From NCBI RefSeq assembly GCF_001012825.1, contig NZ_LCZJ02000018.1, positions 301,122 through 365,121 of the forward strand: a stretch of 64,000 bases of DNA, read 5' to 3'. Source of the DNA: Paenibacillus etheri. Its GTDB lineage: Bacteria; Bacillota; Bacilli; Paenibacillales; Paenibacillaceae. Below are positions 51,777 to 61,609 of the stretch, in pieces. The position numbers and the translations under genes are program-made. The notes below the pieces were generated by a model that worked only from the letters and a program-made list of their open reading frames with translations, ran no database searches and was not told the origin of the DNA. Position 1 is the stretch's first letter; the number at the start of each line of letters is the position of its first letter.

Positions 51777-52967
51777 ATGTGGGGAGCTCCTTTTTCAGCT
51801 CAAAGCCGCAAGCTGCTGCTGCTGGGCAGTGGGGAACTGGGTAAGGAAGTCATAATCGAAGCTCAACGTCTTGGCGTAGAGACCGTAGCTGTAGACCGTT
51901 ATAACGATGCACCAGCGATGGGTGTAGCTCATCGTTCACATGTTATTGATATGCTGGATGCAGAGGCGCTTAAAACGCTTATCCGCTCAGAGAAACCGGA
52001 TATTATTGTTCCGGAGATTGAAGCAATCGCCACTCATGCTCTTCAAGAGCTTGAAGAGGAGGGTTTCTTCGTTGTTCCGACCGCGCGAGCGGCTCGTCTG
52101 ACCATGGACAGAGAAGGCATTCGCCGACTTGCTGCTGAAGAACTTGGATTGCCAACAGCAGATTATCGTTTTGCAGATAGTCTGGATGAACTGCGTCAAG
52201 CCGTTGCAGAACTAGGCACTCCTTGTGTCATCAAGCCGATTATGAGTTCTTCCGGCAAAGGACAGAGTGTTTGCAAAAGACCGGAGGATGCGGAAGAATG
52301 CTGGAATACTGCTTTGGATGGAGCGAGAGCTAAAGGGACCCGTGTTATCGTGGAGGCTTTCGTTACCTTTGAGAGCGAGATTACACTCTTGACGGTAAGG
52401 TCTGTGTCTGGCACGATATTTTGTCCACCTATTGGGCATATTCAGAAAGATGGGGATTATGTCGAATCATGGCAGCCTCACTTTATGAACCCGGAACTTC
52501 TGGATGAAGCTCAGTCTATTGCCAAAGCAGTTACCGATCAGCTCGGAGGTTTCGGTATTTTTGGAGTGGAACTTTTCTTGACAGATCGAGGCGTATTGTT
52601 TAGTGAAGTGTCACCTAGACCTCATGATACGGGGATGGTGACGATGGCGACGCAGGATTTATCTCAATTTGCAGTGCATGTCAGAGCTATTCTTGGTTTT
52701 CCAGTCCAGTCAGTACAATTACTGACACCAGGTGCCTCAGCTACGCTGAAGGCTGAAGGAGAAGGACAAGCTTTTGTTGTGACCGGAATTGGTGAAGCTT
52801 TGGAGTTACCTAGGACTCAGGTTCGGGTATTTGGTAAACCAGAAGTCCGTCCTGGGCGACGGATGGCAGTGGCGTTAAGTGCGGCGGAAAATGTGGAAAT
52901 CGCGCGGACGGTAGCCAAGCAGGCAGCGTCTATGCTAAAAGTGGAGGTAAATGAGGATGAACAGTAG
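51777..52967 (+). CDS. purT: Formate-dependent phosphoribosylglycinamide formyltransferase
   Basis: The enzyme makes formyl-GAR from GAR, formate and ATP in purine synthesis, an alternative to folate-dependent PurN. 396 residues with an ATP-grasp fold. [20 protein letters not shown] near 12-31, [20 protein letters not shown] near 75-94, [14 protein letters not shown] near 151-164 and [14 protein letters not shown] near 282-295 are typical of PurT. I prefer the ATG at 51777, twelve bases after AGAGG; a TTG at 51765 abuts that site. It overlaps the next gene by 11 bp. Confidence 0.95.
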   Translation: MWGAPFSAQSRKLLLLGSGELGKEVIIEAQRLGVETVAVDRYNDAPAMGVAHRSHVIDMLDAEALKTLIRSEKPDIIVPEIEAIATHALQELEEEGFFVVPTARAARLTMDREGIRRLAAEELGLPTADYRFADSLDELRQAVAELGTPCVIKPIMSSSGKGQSVCKRPEDAEECWNTALDGARAKGTRVIVEAFVTFESEITLLTVRSVSGTIFCPPIGHIQKDGDYVESWQPHFMNPELLDEAQSIAKAVTDQLGGFGIFGVELFLTDRGVLFSEVSPRPHDTGMVTMATQDLSQFAVHVRAILGFPVQSVQLLTPGASATLKAEGEGQAFVVTGIGEALELPRTQVRVFGKPEVRPGRRMAVALSAAENVEIARTVAKQAASMLKVEVNEDEQ

Positions 52968-53421
52968 TACTATGGCACCTGTACTGGAAATTCGCAAATG
53001 CGGCTTGAATGATCTGGAGAGAGTTACAGCGCTTCTGCGGGAATTCGGCTATCCAACAACGCTTAGCGTGATGAAAGAGAGACTCGAAAGCATGGAGAAT
53101 AACCATCTCCAATGCACGCTTGTTGCAGAACTAAACAATGAAGTTGTGGGAATGGTCGGTCTTAGACAGGTTATCTCGTATTACAAACAAACAGATTGTA
53201 TCACTGAGATTACTGCACTTATCGTATCAGAAGAACTCAGAGGAAACGGACTCGGTAAAAGACTTGTGGCCGCAGCAGAAGAATGGGCACGTGAGCAAGG
53301 TTGCTGTCAGCTTTTCTTGAGAAGTGGTAACCGCGTAGAGCGCGCACCGGCACATGCTTTTTATCGTCATCTAGGTTTCGAAAAGACAGCAGGCTATCGC
53401 TTTAACAAAGCGTTGCTATAA
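52957..53421 (+). CDS. GNAT family N-acetyltransferase
   Basis: About 154 residues with the GNAT fold: [10 protein letters not shown] near 61 for strand 4, acetyl-CoA-binding motif [24 protein letters not shown] near 87 (core RGNGLGKRL), and [17 protein letters not shown] near 132-148 in motif B. The substrate is unknown. I start at the ATG at 52957, nine bases after GGAGG; an ATG two codons upstream is too close. It overlaps purT, so the two are co-expressed. Confidence 0.88.
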   Translation: MNSSTMAPVLEIRKCGLNDLERVTALLREFGYPTTLSVMKERLESMENNHLQCTLVAELNNEVVGMVGLRQVISYYKQTDCITEITALIVSEELRGNGLGKRLVAAAEEWAREQGCCQLFLRSGNRVERAPAHAFYRHLGFEKTAGYRFNKALL

Positions 53422-53443
53422 TACTTATAGGTTCCGATCATCC

Positions 53444-53475
53444 CCATCCCAGCTACGGCGGGATGGTTTTTTTTA
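53444..53475 (+). terminator. Terminator after purT-GNAT
   Basis: CCATCCC (53444-53450) pairs with GGGATGG (53460-53466), with eight or more T following. Confidence 0.85.
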
Positions 53476-54060
53476 TGAAAATATAAGGAACGATAAAGGA
53501 TGAAAACCTGCAAAAATACATTATTTAATGATGCCGAAGAATATTTTCATTGTGGGATGTGAGCGGAGAGACTCATATAAGTTTTTGAAGGAAATGCCTT
53601 AAAGTGGATCGTTTATGATATGTCCATTTGTGCTATTGTGATAAGAGGCTTTATCAGGGTCCTTGTTAATAATAAGCAAACGTTATAGGGAATGTCTCCG
53701 TATAAATCGCGTCAGTTATCGTGCTCAGTGCATGAATAGAGGGAAAACCTCCCATTATAAAAGAACCAATTTCATCATAAATACATCTTTCAGGTAAATT
53801 TAAAGGTAGTAAATCCCTCTAATTTTCATATAGCAAGAGATAATGATCAATTATTGGAGGCTTTGCTGTCAAACCCCATACTACCTTCAACCCAATCAAA
53901 TCATGTACCACCAAATCATATTTCTGATTCACTTCACTATCCCGACCTTTCAGTTTTTAGTAAATCGATTTAAATAACTAAACATAGATGGAATAGTTTG
54001 AATCATATAGAATGAATTTTATGACAGTTAAATAAATCATTTTCCAAAGAGGGATGAGAA
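53476..54060. other. Long intergenic region with a decayed reading frame
   Basis: No intact gene. The left end has GAAAATATAAGG, a partial match to the ATATAAG element. A minus-strand relic is at 53666-53932. The last 120 bp before the response regulator are AT-rich and probably hold its promoter, which I cannot pin down. Confidence 0.5.
53666..53932 (-). pseudogene. Possible relic of a small protein gene, interrupted by a stop
   Basis: On the minus strand a frame starting at a GTG (53932) reads KYDLVVHDLIGLKVVWGLTA, meets a TAG at 53821-53819, then continues NLPERCIYDEIGSFIMGGFP and on to a TAA at 53668. The text looks protein-like on both sides of the stop. No family is recognised and no ribosome-binding site is clear. 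Confidence 0.35.
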
Positions 54061-55713
54061 ATGTACAAGTTAATTCTTGCTGAAGATGAAGAGGATGTTA
54101 GAGAAGGGGTCATCGGCCAGATTGATTGGGAGCACTATGGTTTTGAAATTGTAGAACAGGCAGAGAATGGACGGGAGGCAGCGGATGCGATTGATCGTTT
54201 GCTCCCAGATGTGGTTGTGACGGATATTCAGATGCCTTTTATGAACGGGCTCCAGCTGGCGGAATGGATTCGCGAGCGGCATCCCAATACCAAGATCATT
54301 ATTCTGACTGGGTATGATGAATTTGAGTATGCACAGAAGGCGATTAAACTGCAAATCGATGAGTATATTTTGAAACCGTTCTCTTCACAGGAATTGATTG
54401 ATGTTCTGCTAAAGGTCAGAGCCACCATAGAGGCTGAAATCGCAGAGAAAGAGAATGTTTTTGTACTCAGTGAGCATTATCGGAAAAGTCTGCCTGTGCT
54501 GCGTGAACAGTTTTTATCTTCACTAGTTTCACGCAAGTTACGAATAAATGAAATAGACGAGAAAAGTTCGGAATACGGAATAGATTTACATGGGAAATGG
54601 TTTCAGGCCTCAGTAATTAGTGTGGATTATATTCGTCCTGAGCGGGAAACGGTTGGTCTTACCGGAGGTAAGCAAATTTCTTTACGAGATACGGGAGAGA
54701 GAAATTTACAGCTATTCGCTGTGCTGAATATTGCAGAAGAATTATGTAACAAGCATAATTTTGGCAGGGTGTTTATCCATCGTGATGAGGTAGTGCTCCT
54801 TTCAATTTGTGATGCAGGTGAAGAAGCTGAAATTACGGGGAAGACCTTTGAGATACTAGAAGAAATACGCCACAATGTGCAGCGATTTCTGAAGCTAACA
54901 GTAACCGCTGGTTCTGGAACAGTTTGTCACTCGCCTGCTATGCTATTTAACTCTTTTGGAGATGCCATGCAAGCATTAGATTATCGTCTCATTCTTGGTA
55001 ATAACAGAGTCATTTGGATCGAGGATGTGGAGTCACGTTCGAATACACTCTTGGCCTATGATGAACTGACCCAGCAGTCTTTAATCCGAACGATTAAGAT
55101 GGGAACCGTACAGGAGCTCAAGGAGGTCGTGGAGGAGTTATTCGGCGGATTGGATGCTGAGCAGGTATCTACTCAGGATTATCAGATTTTTTTGCTGGAG
55201 ATTATTACATCCATTCTGCGTGTAGCCAAAGAATCCAGTAGTGAGGCTGCCAAGTTCGTAGGATCTGGTATTTCCTCATTAACTGAGATCAACAAATTCA
55301 ATAGTATGGGCGAAGCCAAGCAATGGATGATTACGATCTGTAGCCGACTAATGGACTCTATTGCTTTAGAACGTCAATCCAGCTATAAACTGCTCATTGA
55401 TGAAGCCAAAGAATATATCCGTAGTCATTATGAGGAATCAGATATTTCTATCGGAAAAGTCTGTCAACATTTACACATTAGTACGGGTTATTTTAGCAGT
55501 ATTTTTAAAAAGGAAATGAAGATGACATTCGTTAGTTATCTTTTGCAAATCCGATTAGAGGCAGCAAAGGAACTTTTACGATCCACGGAACTGAAGGCTT
55601 TTGAAATTGCCGAGAAAATTGGCTTTGCTGATCCTAACTATTTCAGCTTTTGCTTCCGTAAAAAATATGGTCAGTCTCCCAAAGAGTATAAAAATAGCTC
55701 CAGAGGAGGGTAG
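54061..55713 (+). CDS. Response regulator, YesN type (receiver plus AraC output)
   Basis: A 550-residue transcription regulator. The receiver domain is at 1-120, with acidic pocket EDEED near 9, phospho-acceptor Asp in VVVTDIQMPFMNGLQL near 57 and Lys in YILKPFSSQ near 106. A central YesN-type region follows. A C-terminal pair of AraC helix-turn-helix motifs reads ISIGKVCQHLHISTGYFSSI near 465-484 and IAEKIGFADPNYFSFCFRKK near 518-537. It lies two bases before its kinase, so they form one unit. It probably activates the sugar transporter genes downstream. Confidence 0.93.
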   Translation: MYKLILAEDEEDVREGVIGQIDWEHYGFEIVEQAENGREAADAIDRLLPDVVVTDIQMPFMNGLQLAEWIRERHPNTKIIILTGYDEFEYAQKAIKLQIDEYILKPFSSQELIDVLLKVRATIEAEIAEKENVFVLSEHYRKSLPVLREQFLSSLVSRKLRINEIDEKSSEYGIDLHGKWFQASVISVDYIRPERETVGLTGGKQISLRDTGERNLQLFAVLNIAEELCNKHNFGRVFIHRDEVVLLSICDAGEEAEITGKTFEILEEIRHNVQRFLKLTVTAGSGTVCHSPAMLFNSFGDAMQALDYRLILGNNRVIWIEDVESRSNTLLAYDELTQQSLIRTIKMGTVQELKEVVEELFGGLDAEQVSTQDYQIFLLEIITSILRVAKESSSEAAKFVGSGISSLTEINKFNSMGEAKQWMITICSRLMDSIALERQSSYKLLIDEAKEYIRSHYEESDISIGKVCQHLHISTGYFSSIFKKEMKMTFVSYLLQIRLEAAKELLRSTELKAFEIAEKIGFADPNYFSFCFRKKYGQSPKEYKNSSRGG

Positions 55714-55715
55714 TC

Positions 55716-57545
55716 ATGCGGCAAGAGAAGTCCTATTCTTTTCGACTGCGACCGCAGCATCCCAAAGGGGGGAAACGTCGATTATCCTCCAAGCTGCGGA
55801 GCATTCAAGTGACGATTACGCTCACTTTTACATCTGTAGCCGTTCTTGTAGCCGTCGTTGTCAGCCTTATGCTGTATAACAAGTTTGCGAAGACAGCAGA
55901 AGAGAATGCCAATATGAATATACAGCAGATTATTGAGCAAGTGAATTACAATTTGGAGCTTTATGTTAAAGGAATGCGAAATATTTTTGAAACCGCAGAA
56001 GATCAAATTACGAATAGTCCCTCCGTGGACTCCGCTTTACTGATGGAAAGAATGGCTATGTTAATGGGAAGTAGAGAGGATCTGGTTTCTGCAGCAGTTT
56101 TTACACCACAGGGGAAATACGTCGTGGGTACAGCAGGGCAGAAACTTCGCAGCAACACACAGTTAGAAACCCAGAGCTGGTTTACTACGGCCAAAAAAAC
56201 ATCTGAGATCTCTTACTCAGCGCCCCATATTCAGAACTTGTTTAAAGGTCAATATATATGGGTCGTATCGATTAGTAAACTCATTCAATATCAGGAGAAG
56301 GGAGAACTAAAAACGGGTATCCTCCTGATGGATTTTAATTTTCGCACCATAGATGAGCTGAGTAAGCAGGTTAAGCTTGGTAAAAGAGGATACGCTTACA
56401 TCCTCGATCAATTAGGCAACATTGTGTATCATCCGCAGCAGCAGCTTATTTATGCTGGCTTAAAGTATGAGAATGTGGAGCCGGTACTGGAATATGCTTA
56501 TCGGAGCTATTTGGATGAGTCTACAGGTGAAAAACGTTTTATCACAGTGCGTACACTAGAACAGACCGGTTGGAAAATAGTAGGCGTTGCTTATTATGAT
56601 GAGATTGTGACCACTAAACGGGATCTGAACACCTTTTTGTCCTGGTTTTTAGCGGTAGTTATTTTATGTGTAATTATCGTATCCGTCTTTTTGTCTGCGC
56701 GAATTGCTCGGCCGATTCGTAAGCTGGAACGGACACTTCAGCAGGTAGGAGAAGGGGATCTTAATACTCGAATCGATGTGAGCGGTGCGTATGAGGTGGA
56801 ACAGTTGTCCAAACGATTTAACCTCATGCTGCAGCGTATCCGTCAATTGATGGATCAAATTATTTATGAACAAGAGACGAAACGTAAGGGTGAGCTTGAG
56901 GTCCTGCAATCCCAGATCAATCCACACTTCTTGTACAATACCTTGAACTCTGTGATCCGGCTTGCTGAACGTGGTAAGACGGAGGAGGTAGTTACAATGA
57001 TTCAGTCTTTATCGAAGTTTTTCCGAATTAGCCTAAGCAAAGGTAATAATATGATTACCGTGCAGGAAGAGCTGGATCATATTCGTCATTATCTCGTCAT
57101 TCAGAGCTTTCGTTTCAAAAATAAATTCCGCTATGAGATCATTGCGCAGGATGAAGTGCTACAATGTCAGACGATTAAGCTGATTTTGCAGCCAATAGTG
57201 GAGAATGCCTTGTATCACGGAATAGAAATGATGCCTGATGAAGGTTTTATCTCTATCCAAGCGGAACTGAAGGACAATCTTGTCGTCATACGGATTAGTG
57301 ATAATGGACTAGGAATGTCTAAGGAGACTATGAAGGTTATTTTGACAGGTGGCAGTAAGAGTATGAGCGGTTCCGGGGTAGGAGTAAGAAATGTGAACGA
57401 GCGTATTGAATTGTACTATGGCCGTGAATATGGACTTTCTTTTGAAAGTGAAATTGAAGAAGGCACTACGGTTACCCTTATCTTCCCGGCACTAGCAAAA
57501 GGCGAAGGCAATGAAGGGCTTAAGGAGGATGAGACATCGTCATGA
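55716..57545 (+). CDS. Sensor histidine kinase, YesM type
   Basis: A 609-residue membrane kinase. First helix about 31-53 (VTITLTFTSVAVLVAVVVSL), an external dCache-type sensor about 55-300, second helix near 310-332 (FLAVVILCVIIVSVFLSARI), a HAMP domain, then a His_kinase domain with phospho-His in SQINPHFLYNTLNSVIRLAE near 400-419 and an HATPase_c domain (PIVENALYHG near 492, DNGLGMS near 528, GVGVRNVNERIELYYG near 550). GAGGAGGG precedes the ATG. It overlaps the next gene by four bases. The next gene encodes a sugar-binding lipoprotein, likely its sensory partner. Confidence 0.93.
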   Translation: MRQEKSYSFRLRPQHPKGGKRRLSSKLRSIQVTITLTFTSVAVLVAVVVSLMLYNKFAKTAEENANMNIQQIIEQVNYNLELYVKGMRNIFETAEDQITNSPSVDSALLMERMAMLMGSREDLVSAAVFTPQGKYVVGTAGQKLRSNTQLETQSWFTTAKKTSEISYSAPHIQNLFKGQYIWVVSISKLIQYQEKGELKTGILLMDFNFRTIDELSKQVKLGKRGYAYILDQLGNIVYHPQQQLIYAGLKYENVEPVLEYAYRSYLDESTGEKRFITVRTLEQTGWKIVGVAYYDEIVTTKRDLNTFLSWFLAVVILCVIIVSVFLSARIARPIRKLERTLQQVGEGDLNTRIDVSGAYEVEQLSKRFNLMLQRIRQLMDQIIYEQETKRKGELEVLQSQINPHFLYNTLNSVIRLAERGKTEEVVTMIQSLSKFFRISLSKGNNMITVQEELDHIRHYLVIQSFRFKNKFRYEIIAQDEVLQCQTIKLILQPIVENALYHGIEMMPDEGFISIQAELKDNLVVIRISDNGLGMSKETMKVILTGGSKSMSGSGVGVRNVNERIELYYGREYGLSFESEIEEGTTVTLIFPALAKGEGNEGLKEDETSS

Positions 57546-58564
57546 AAACCTTTCGTTTTTGGCTAACCTTGTTAATGTGTGTGGTGTTATGGACTACGGT
57601 TACCTCTTGTTTTAATTCAGCGCCGAATTACATTAATACAAATAAGACCCGTAATATTCATCTCATTGTGAAAATGAATAGGGGCGATTACTGGACTACG
57701 GTTAAATTGGGGGCAGAGGCTGCAGCGCAGGAATTCAACGTCGAACTGACTTTCAAAGCTCCGGACTCCGAGAGTGACATCACAGAACAGGTGAAAATGG
57801 TGCAGGATTCCATTAAAGAAAAAGCAGACGTGATTATTTTAGCTGCAAGTAGTTACATGGGGCTTGCGCAGGTTGTAGATCAGGCGGCGTATTCCAAAAT
57901 CCCTGTGATATCTGTAGATGCGGAAGTAGGTTCAGCAAGAGTAAGAACATATATTGGCTCGAACGGCTATGAGGCGGGTCAAAAATCTGCAGAAAGATTA
58001 ATTAAGCTGTTAAAAGGATACGGTGAGGTGGGCATTATTAACTTCACCAATTCAACGCAGAGTGAGAAGCTGGAGTCTTCTAACGGTATTGAGTATGGTG
58101 CAAGAGACGCGGAAGAGCGGGAGAAGGGATTCTTAAATTACACTGCCCGTTATCCAAATATACAGGTGGTTGAGATTTCTTACACGACGTCCAGTATTAA
58201 GGATGCAGAAGATCTTACGCAGCTGATGCTGCTGAAGCATCCGAATCTTCGAGGAATCGCGAGCTTGAATGAGACTGCTTCACAGGGGGCGGCAATGGCT
58301 ATCCAAAGCCGGGGACTGAAAAATATTAAAATGGTTGCCTTTGACAGCTCCCCTTCCATGATGGAATTGCTGCAGGATGGTGCTGTTCAAGCGACGGTCA
58401 TCCAAAATCCTTTTAACAACGGGTATTTGGCTGTAAAACATGCCGTTGAAGTAATCGAAGGAATCAATGTTCCAGAACGAGTTGATACAGGAACAAAACT
58501 AATTGATTTGGACAATATGTTATGGCCTGAGAATCAAAAGCTGTTATTTCCGTTCGTTAGATAG
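57542..58564 (+). CDS. Sugar-binding lipoprotein linked to the two-component system
   Basis: A 340-residue type I periplasmic-binding-protein (RbsB-like). Signal peptide with possible lipobox TVTSC near residue 23. The ligand fold reads IHLIVKMNRGDYWTTVKLGA near 39-58, ADVIILAASS near 95, VISVDAEVG near 121 and VAFDSSPSMMELLQDGAVQA near 260-279. It overlaps the kinase gene (ATGA) and is separated from the transporter by a terminator, so it more likely presents sugar to the kinase than to the ABC permease. The ligand is unknown; galactose or glucose is plausible from the next operon. Confidence 0.85.
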   Translation: MKTFRFWLTLLMCVVLWTTVTSCFNSAPNYINTNKTRNIHLIVKMNRGDYWTTVKLGAEAAAQEFNVELTFKAPDSESDITEQVKMVQDSIKEKADVIILAASSYMGLAQVVDQAAYSKIPVISVDAEVGSARVRTYIGSNGYEAGQKSAERLIKLLKGYGEVGIINFTNSTQSEKLESSNGIEYGARDAEEREKGFLNYTARYPNIQVVEISYTTSSIKDAEDLTQLMLLKHPNLRGIASLNETASQGAAMAIQSRGLKNIKMVAFDSSPSMMELLQDGAVQATVIQNPFNNGYLAVKHAVEVIEGINVPERVDTGTKLIDLDNMLWPENQKLLFPFVR

Positions 58565-58595
58565 GAACGAATTTGAAAAGCTTATACGTTTGGTG

Positions 58596-58637
58596 AAACG
58601 GATACCATCCTTGAATGGGGCGGTATTCGTTTTTTTT
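58596..58637 (+). terminator. Terminator after the two-component operon
   Basis: AAACGGATACCATCC pairs with GGGGCGGTATTCGTTT with small mismatches and is followed by eight T. Confidence 0.75.
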
Positions 58638-58687
58638 GAATATAAGAAAGTATAAATTTTTTAATGGAAATCATCCTTATATTTCTT
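58638..58687. repeat. Short intergenic element with terminal inverted repeats (copy 3)
   Basis: GAATATAAG at 58638-58646, continuing AAAGTATAA, is matched by CTTATATTTC at 58676-58685. As in copy 2 it directly follows a terminator T run and lies ahead of the next gene's promoter region. Confidence 0.5.
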
Positions 58688-58733
58688 CATGGGTTCATTA
58701 GAATTTTTATAGTAATGAGTAGGATTTTATATT

Positions 58734-58747
58734 CGCAAGCGTTTTCA
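58734..58747. promoter_or_regulatory. Possible cre-type operator upstream of mglB
   Basis: CGCAAGCGTTTTCA matches the CcpA/LacI-type cre pattern TGNAANCGNWNNCA at every fixed position except the first. It lies 79 bp before the mglB start. Control could be by CcpA (catabolite repression) or a LacI-type regulator. Confidence 0.4.
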
Positions 58748-58825
58748 GGTGAGGCATAATATGAATGTACCCGAGACGATCAGGGGCAAAACAAAAAAGA
58801 AGTATAAATAGGAGGTCAATGAATA

Positions 58826-59908
58826 ATGAAAAAAATCACTTCCGTTCTATTAGCTAGTGCGTTGCTGGGTGCTGCTCTGACAGGCTGTGGTGGCAACAAC
58901 AATACTACAAATAGTGCTGCAGACAATGGTAAGGCAACTAACGCTCCAAAGACTGAGAACTCGGGCACTACAACAGAAACGCCTAAAGTTGGGGTTGCCA
59001 TTTACAAATTTGACGATACCTTTATGACAGGTGTTCGTAACGCTATCGATAGTGCTGCTAAAGGCATTGCTACAGTAGATATCGTAGATAGCCAAAATTC
59101 ACAACCCACACAAAATGACAAGGTTGACTTATTCATCACTAAAAAATATAACGGAATGCTGATTAACCCAGTTGACCGTACAGCTGCTGGCGTCATTATT
59201 GAAAAAGCAAAAACAGCAAACATTCCAGTGGTATTCCTTAACCGCGAACCGCTTCCTGAAGATATGAAGAAATGGGATAAAGTTTATTATGTAGGCGCTA
59301 AAGCAGAAGAATCCGGTACAATGTCCGGCCAATTGATTGTTGATTACTGGAAGGCACACCCTGAAGCGGATAAGAACGGTGATGGTGTTCTCCAATACGT
59401 AATGCTGAAAGGCGAACCAGGACACCAAGATGCTGAGCTTCGTACTACTTACTCTATCCAAGCTATTGAAGATGCAGGAATCAAGGTAGAGAAACTGGCT
59501 GAAGATACAGCAATGTGGGATCGCGTTAAAGGACAAGAAAAAATGGCTGCATTCCTTGGCTCCCACGGCGACAAAATTGAAGCTGTTCTTGCTAACAACG
59601 ATGATATGGCCCTCGGTGCTATTGAAGCTCTGAAAGCTTCAGGCTACTTCACCGGTGACAAATTCATGCCGGTAGTAGGTGTAGATGCAACTGCTCCTGC
59701 GGTTCAAGCGCTGGAAGATGGAACGATGCTCGGTACGGTTCTAAATGATGCGAATAACCAAGGTAAAGCTGCTATCACGGTTGCTGCTCTGCTTGCTAAA
59801 GGCGAAGCACCTACGAAAGACAATGTTGGTTTTGATATTACCGACAATCAATACGTGTGGATTTCTTACAAAAAGATTACTAAAGACAACGTAGCTGATG
59901 CTAAGTAA
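58826..59908 (+). CDS. mglB: Galactose/glucose ABC transporter substrate-binding lipoprotein
   Basis: A 360-residue extracellular sugar-binding protein. The lipobox is ALTGC with the anchored Cys near residue 17, followed by an Asn/Thr-rich tether to about 50. The MglB-like fold includes VAIYKFDDTFMTGVRNAID near 55-73 and a calcium loop DKNGDGVLQY near 180-189 with the D-x-N-x-D-x-x-x-Q spacing of E. coli MglB. It delivers galactose, glucose or beta-methylgalactoside-like sugar to MglAC. AGGAGG precedes the ATG. A hairpin follows the gene. Confidence 0.92.
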   Translation: MKKITSVLLASALLGAALTGCGGNNNTTNSAADNGKATNAPKTENSGTTTETPKVGVAIYKFDDTFMTGVRNAIDSAAKGIATVDIVDSQNSQPTQNDKVDLFITKKYNGMLINPVDRTAAGVIIEKAKTANIPVVFLNREPLPEDMKKWDKVYYVGAKAEESGTMSGQLIVDYWKAHPEADKNGDGVLQYVMLKGEPGHQDAELRTTYSIQAIEDAGIKVEKLAEDTAMWDRVKGQEKMAAFLGSHGDKIEAVLANNDDMALGAIEALKASGYFTGDKFMPVVGVDATAPAVQALEDGTMLGTVLNDANNQGKAAITVAALLAKGEAPTKDNVGFDITDNQYVWISYKKITKDNVADAK

Positions 59909-59950
59909 TTATCCACGGTTACAGATTTATTCATGATCATATAACAGCAC

Positions 59951-59972
59951 GGGGAGCGTATATCCGCTCCTC
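59951..59972 (+). terminator. Intercistronic hairpin between mglB and mglA
   Basis: GGGGAGCG (59951-59958) pairs with CGCTCCTC (59965-59972). The T run after it is weak, so partial termination or 3' protection of the mglB message is likely, giving more binding protein than permease. Confidence 0.6.
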
Positions 59973-60049
59973 GGTATTTCTTTCAGGGAACAGGATGGAA
60001 CCGCTGTGCCTCTCATAAAAAAGAAAAAAAGCGTAGGGGGCGTAACAAC

Positions 60050-61561
60050 ATGGAAAAAGCTGAGTTTTTACTGCAAATGAACAACATTACTAAAGAATTC
60101 CCCGGCGTCAAAGCGCTGGATGATGTCAGTTTAAAAGTCAGACCGGGTTCGGTGCATGCACTTATGGGTGAGAATGGTGCCGGTAAGTCTACACTTATGA
60201 AATGTCTTTTTGGTATTTATTCACCGGATGCCGGTGAGATTTTTTTGGATGGCGAGAAGGCCTCTATCAGCAGCTCAAATGATGCGTTGAAAAGCGGCAT
60301 ATCAATGATACACCAGGAGCTGCATCCCGTGCCATTCCGAAGTGTTATGGAGAATATCTGGCTAGGACGTTTTCCAACGAAGGGAATCGGACCGATTCAG
60401 TTTATCGACCATAAGAAAATGTACACTGACACGGAAAATTTGTTTAAAGATCTGGATATCGATCTGAATCCTGAGACATTAGTGGGCAAGCTGTCCGTAT
60501 CCAAAATCCAATCCATTGAAATTGCGAAGGCTGTCTCTTTTCACTCCCGAGTTATTGTAATGGATGAACCTACTTCTTCTTTAACCAGTGTGGAAGTGGA
60601 ACATTTATTCCGGATCATACGGGACCTAAGAAGTAGAGGCGTAGCTATTATCTATATATCTCACAAAATGGAAGAGATTCTTGAAATCTCTGACGAAGTT
60701 ACTATCATGCGGGACGGTAAAAAAATAGGAACCTGGCTAGCGGCGGAATTAACTACTGATCTTATCATTTCCAAAATGGTGGGCCGCGATTTGACCAACC
60801 GATTCCCTGAACGCTTCAACGTACCAGGTGAAGTATACATGAAGGTGGAAGGGTTAACTTCCCCAGAGGAAAGATCTTTTAAAGATGTTTCTTTTGATTT
60901 AAGACGTGGAGAGGTCCTTGGTATTGGGGGTCTGGTAGGTGCCCAGAGAACTGAGGTTATTGAGGCATTGTTCGGTTTGCGAGCATTGAAATCTGGAACG
61001 ATCTCTATTAAAGGGAAGAAGGTTAATATCAATTCTCCTAAAGATGCTAAGAAACACGGGATGGCTTTGCTTACCGAAGAACGGCGTGTAACAGGTATTT
61101 TTCCAGTCTTGTCTGTTCATGAGAATGGTGCGATTGCTAATCTACATCGTTACCAGAAACCGTACCTCCTACTGGATGGCAAGAAGAAAAAAGTGGAAGT
61201 CGATAAAATGATTGAAAAATTACGCACCAAAACGCCAACAACCAAAACGCTAATCATGAATCTTTCTGGAGGTAATCAGCAAAAGGTGCTGCTCGCTAGA
61301 TGGCTGCTTACTGAGCCGGAAATCCTGCTTCTGGACGAGCCGACCCGCGGGATCGACGTAGGAGCTAAATTCGAGATTTACTCCATTATTGCCGACTTGG
61401 CCCAGCAAGGGAAGAGCATCATTATGATCTCCTCCGAAATGCCGGAGCTGCTCGGAATGTCTGACCGCGTAATGGTCATGTCGGAAGGAAGACTCACCGG
61501 TATACTAGAAGGCGAGCAAGCTACGGAAACCGAAGTTATGCGTCTCGCTGCACAGCATTAG
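60050..61561 (+). CDS. mglA: Galactose/methyl galactoside ABC transporter ATP-binding protein
   Basis: A 503-residue double ABC ATPase powering sugar import. The first half has Walker A GENGAGKST near 40-48, a family-specific signature LSVSKIQSIEIAKAV near 148 and Walker B VIVMDEPTSSL. The second half has a degenerate Walker A (GGLVGAQRTE), signature LSGGNQQKVLLARW near 404 and LLLDEPTRGID. This pattern, including SVS in place of a full LSGGQ in the first half, matches MglA rather than RbsA. TAGGGGGCG precedes the ATG. Confidence 0.94.
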   Translation: MEKAEFLLQMNNITKEFPGVKALDDVSLKVRPGSVHALMGENGAGKSTLMKCLFGIYSPDAGEIFLDGEKASISSSNDALKSGISMIHQELHPVPFRSVMENIWLGRFPTKGIGPIQFIDHKKMYTDTENLFKDLDIDLNPETLVGKLSVSKIQSIEIAKAVSFHSRVIVMDEPTSSLTSVEVEHLFRIIRDLRSRGVAIIYISHKMEEILEISDEVTIMRDGKKIGTWLAAELTTDLIISKMVGRDLTNRFPERFNVPGEVYMKVEGLTSPEERSFKDVSFDLRRGEVLGIGGLVGAQRTEVIEALFGLRALKSGTISIKGKKVNINSPKDAKKHGMALLTEERRVTGIFPVLSVHENGAIANLHRYQKPYLLLDGKKKKVEVDKMIEKLRTKTPTTKTLIMNLSGGNQQKVLLARWLLTEPEILLLDEPTRGIDVGAKFEIYSIIADLAQQGKSIIMISSEMPELLGMSDRVMVMSEGRLTGILEGEQATETEVMRLAAQH

Positions 61562-61609
61562 GATAGGATTTCAATGATAGTTTTGCTAGGCGAAACTAGA
61601 TTTGGTTTA

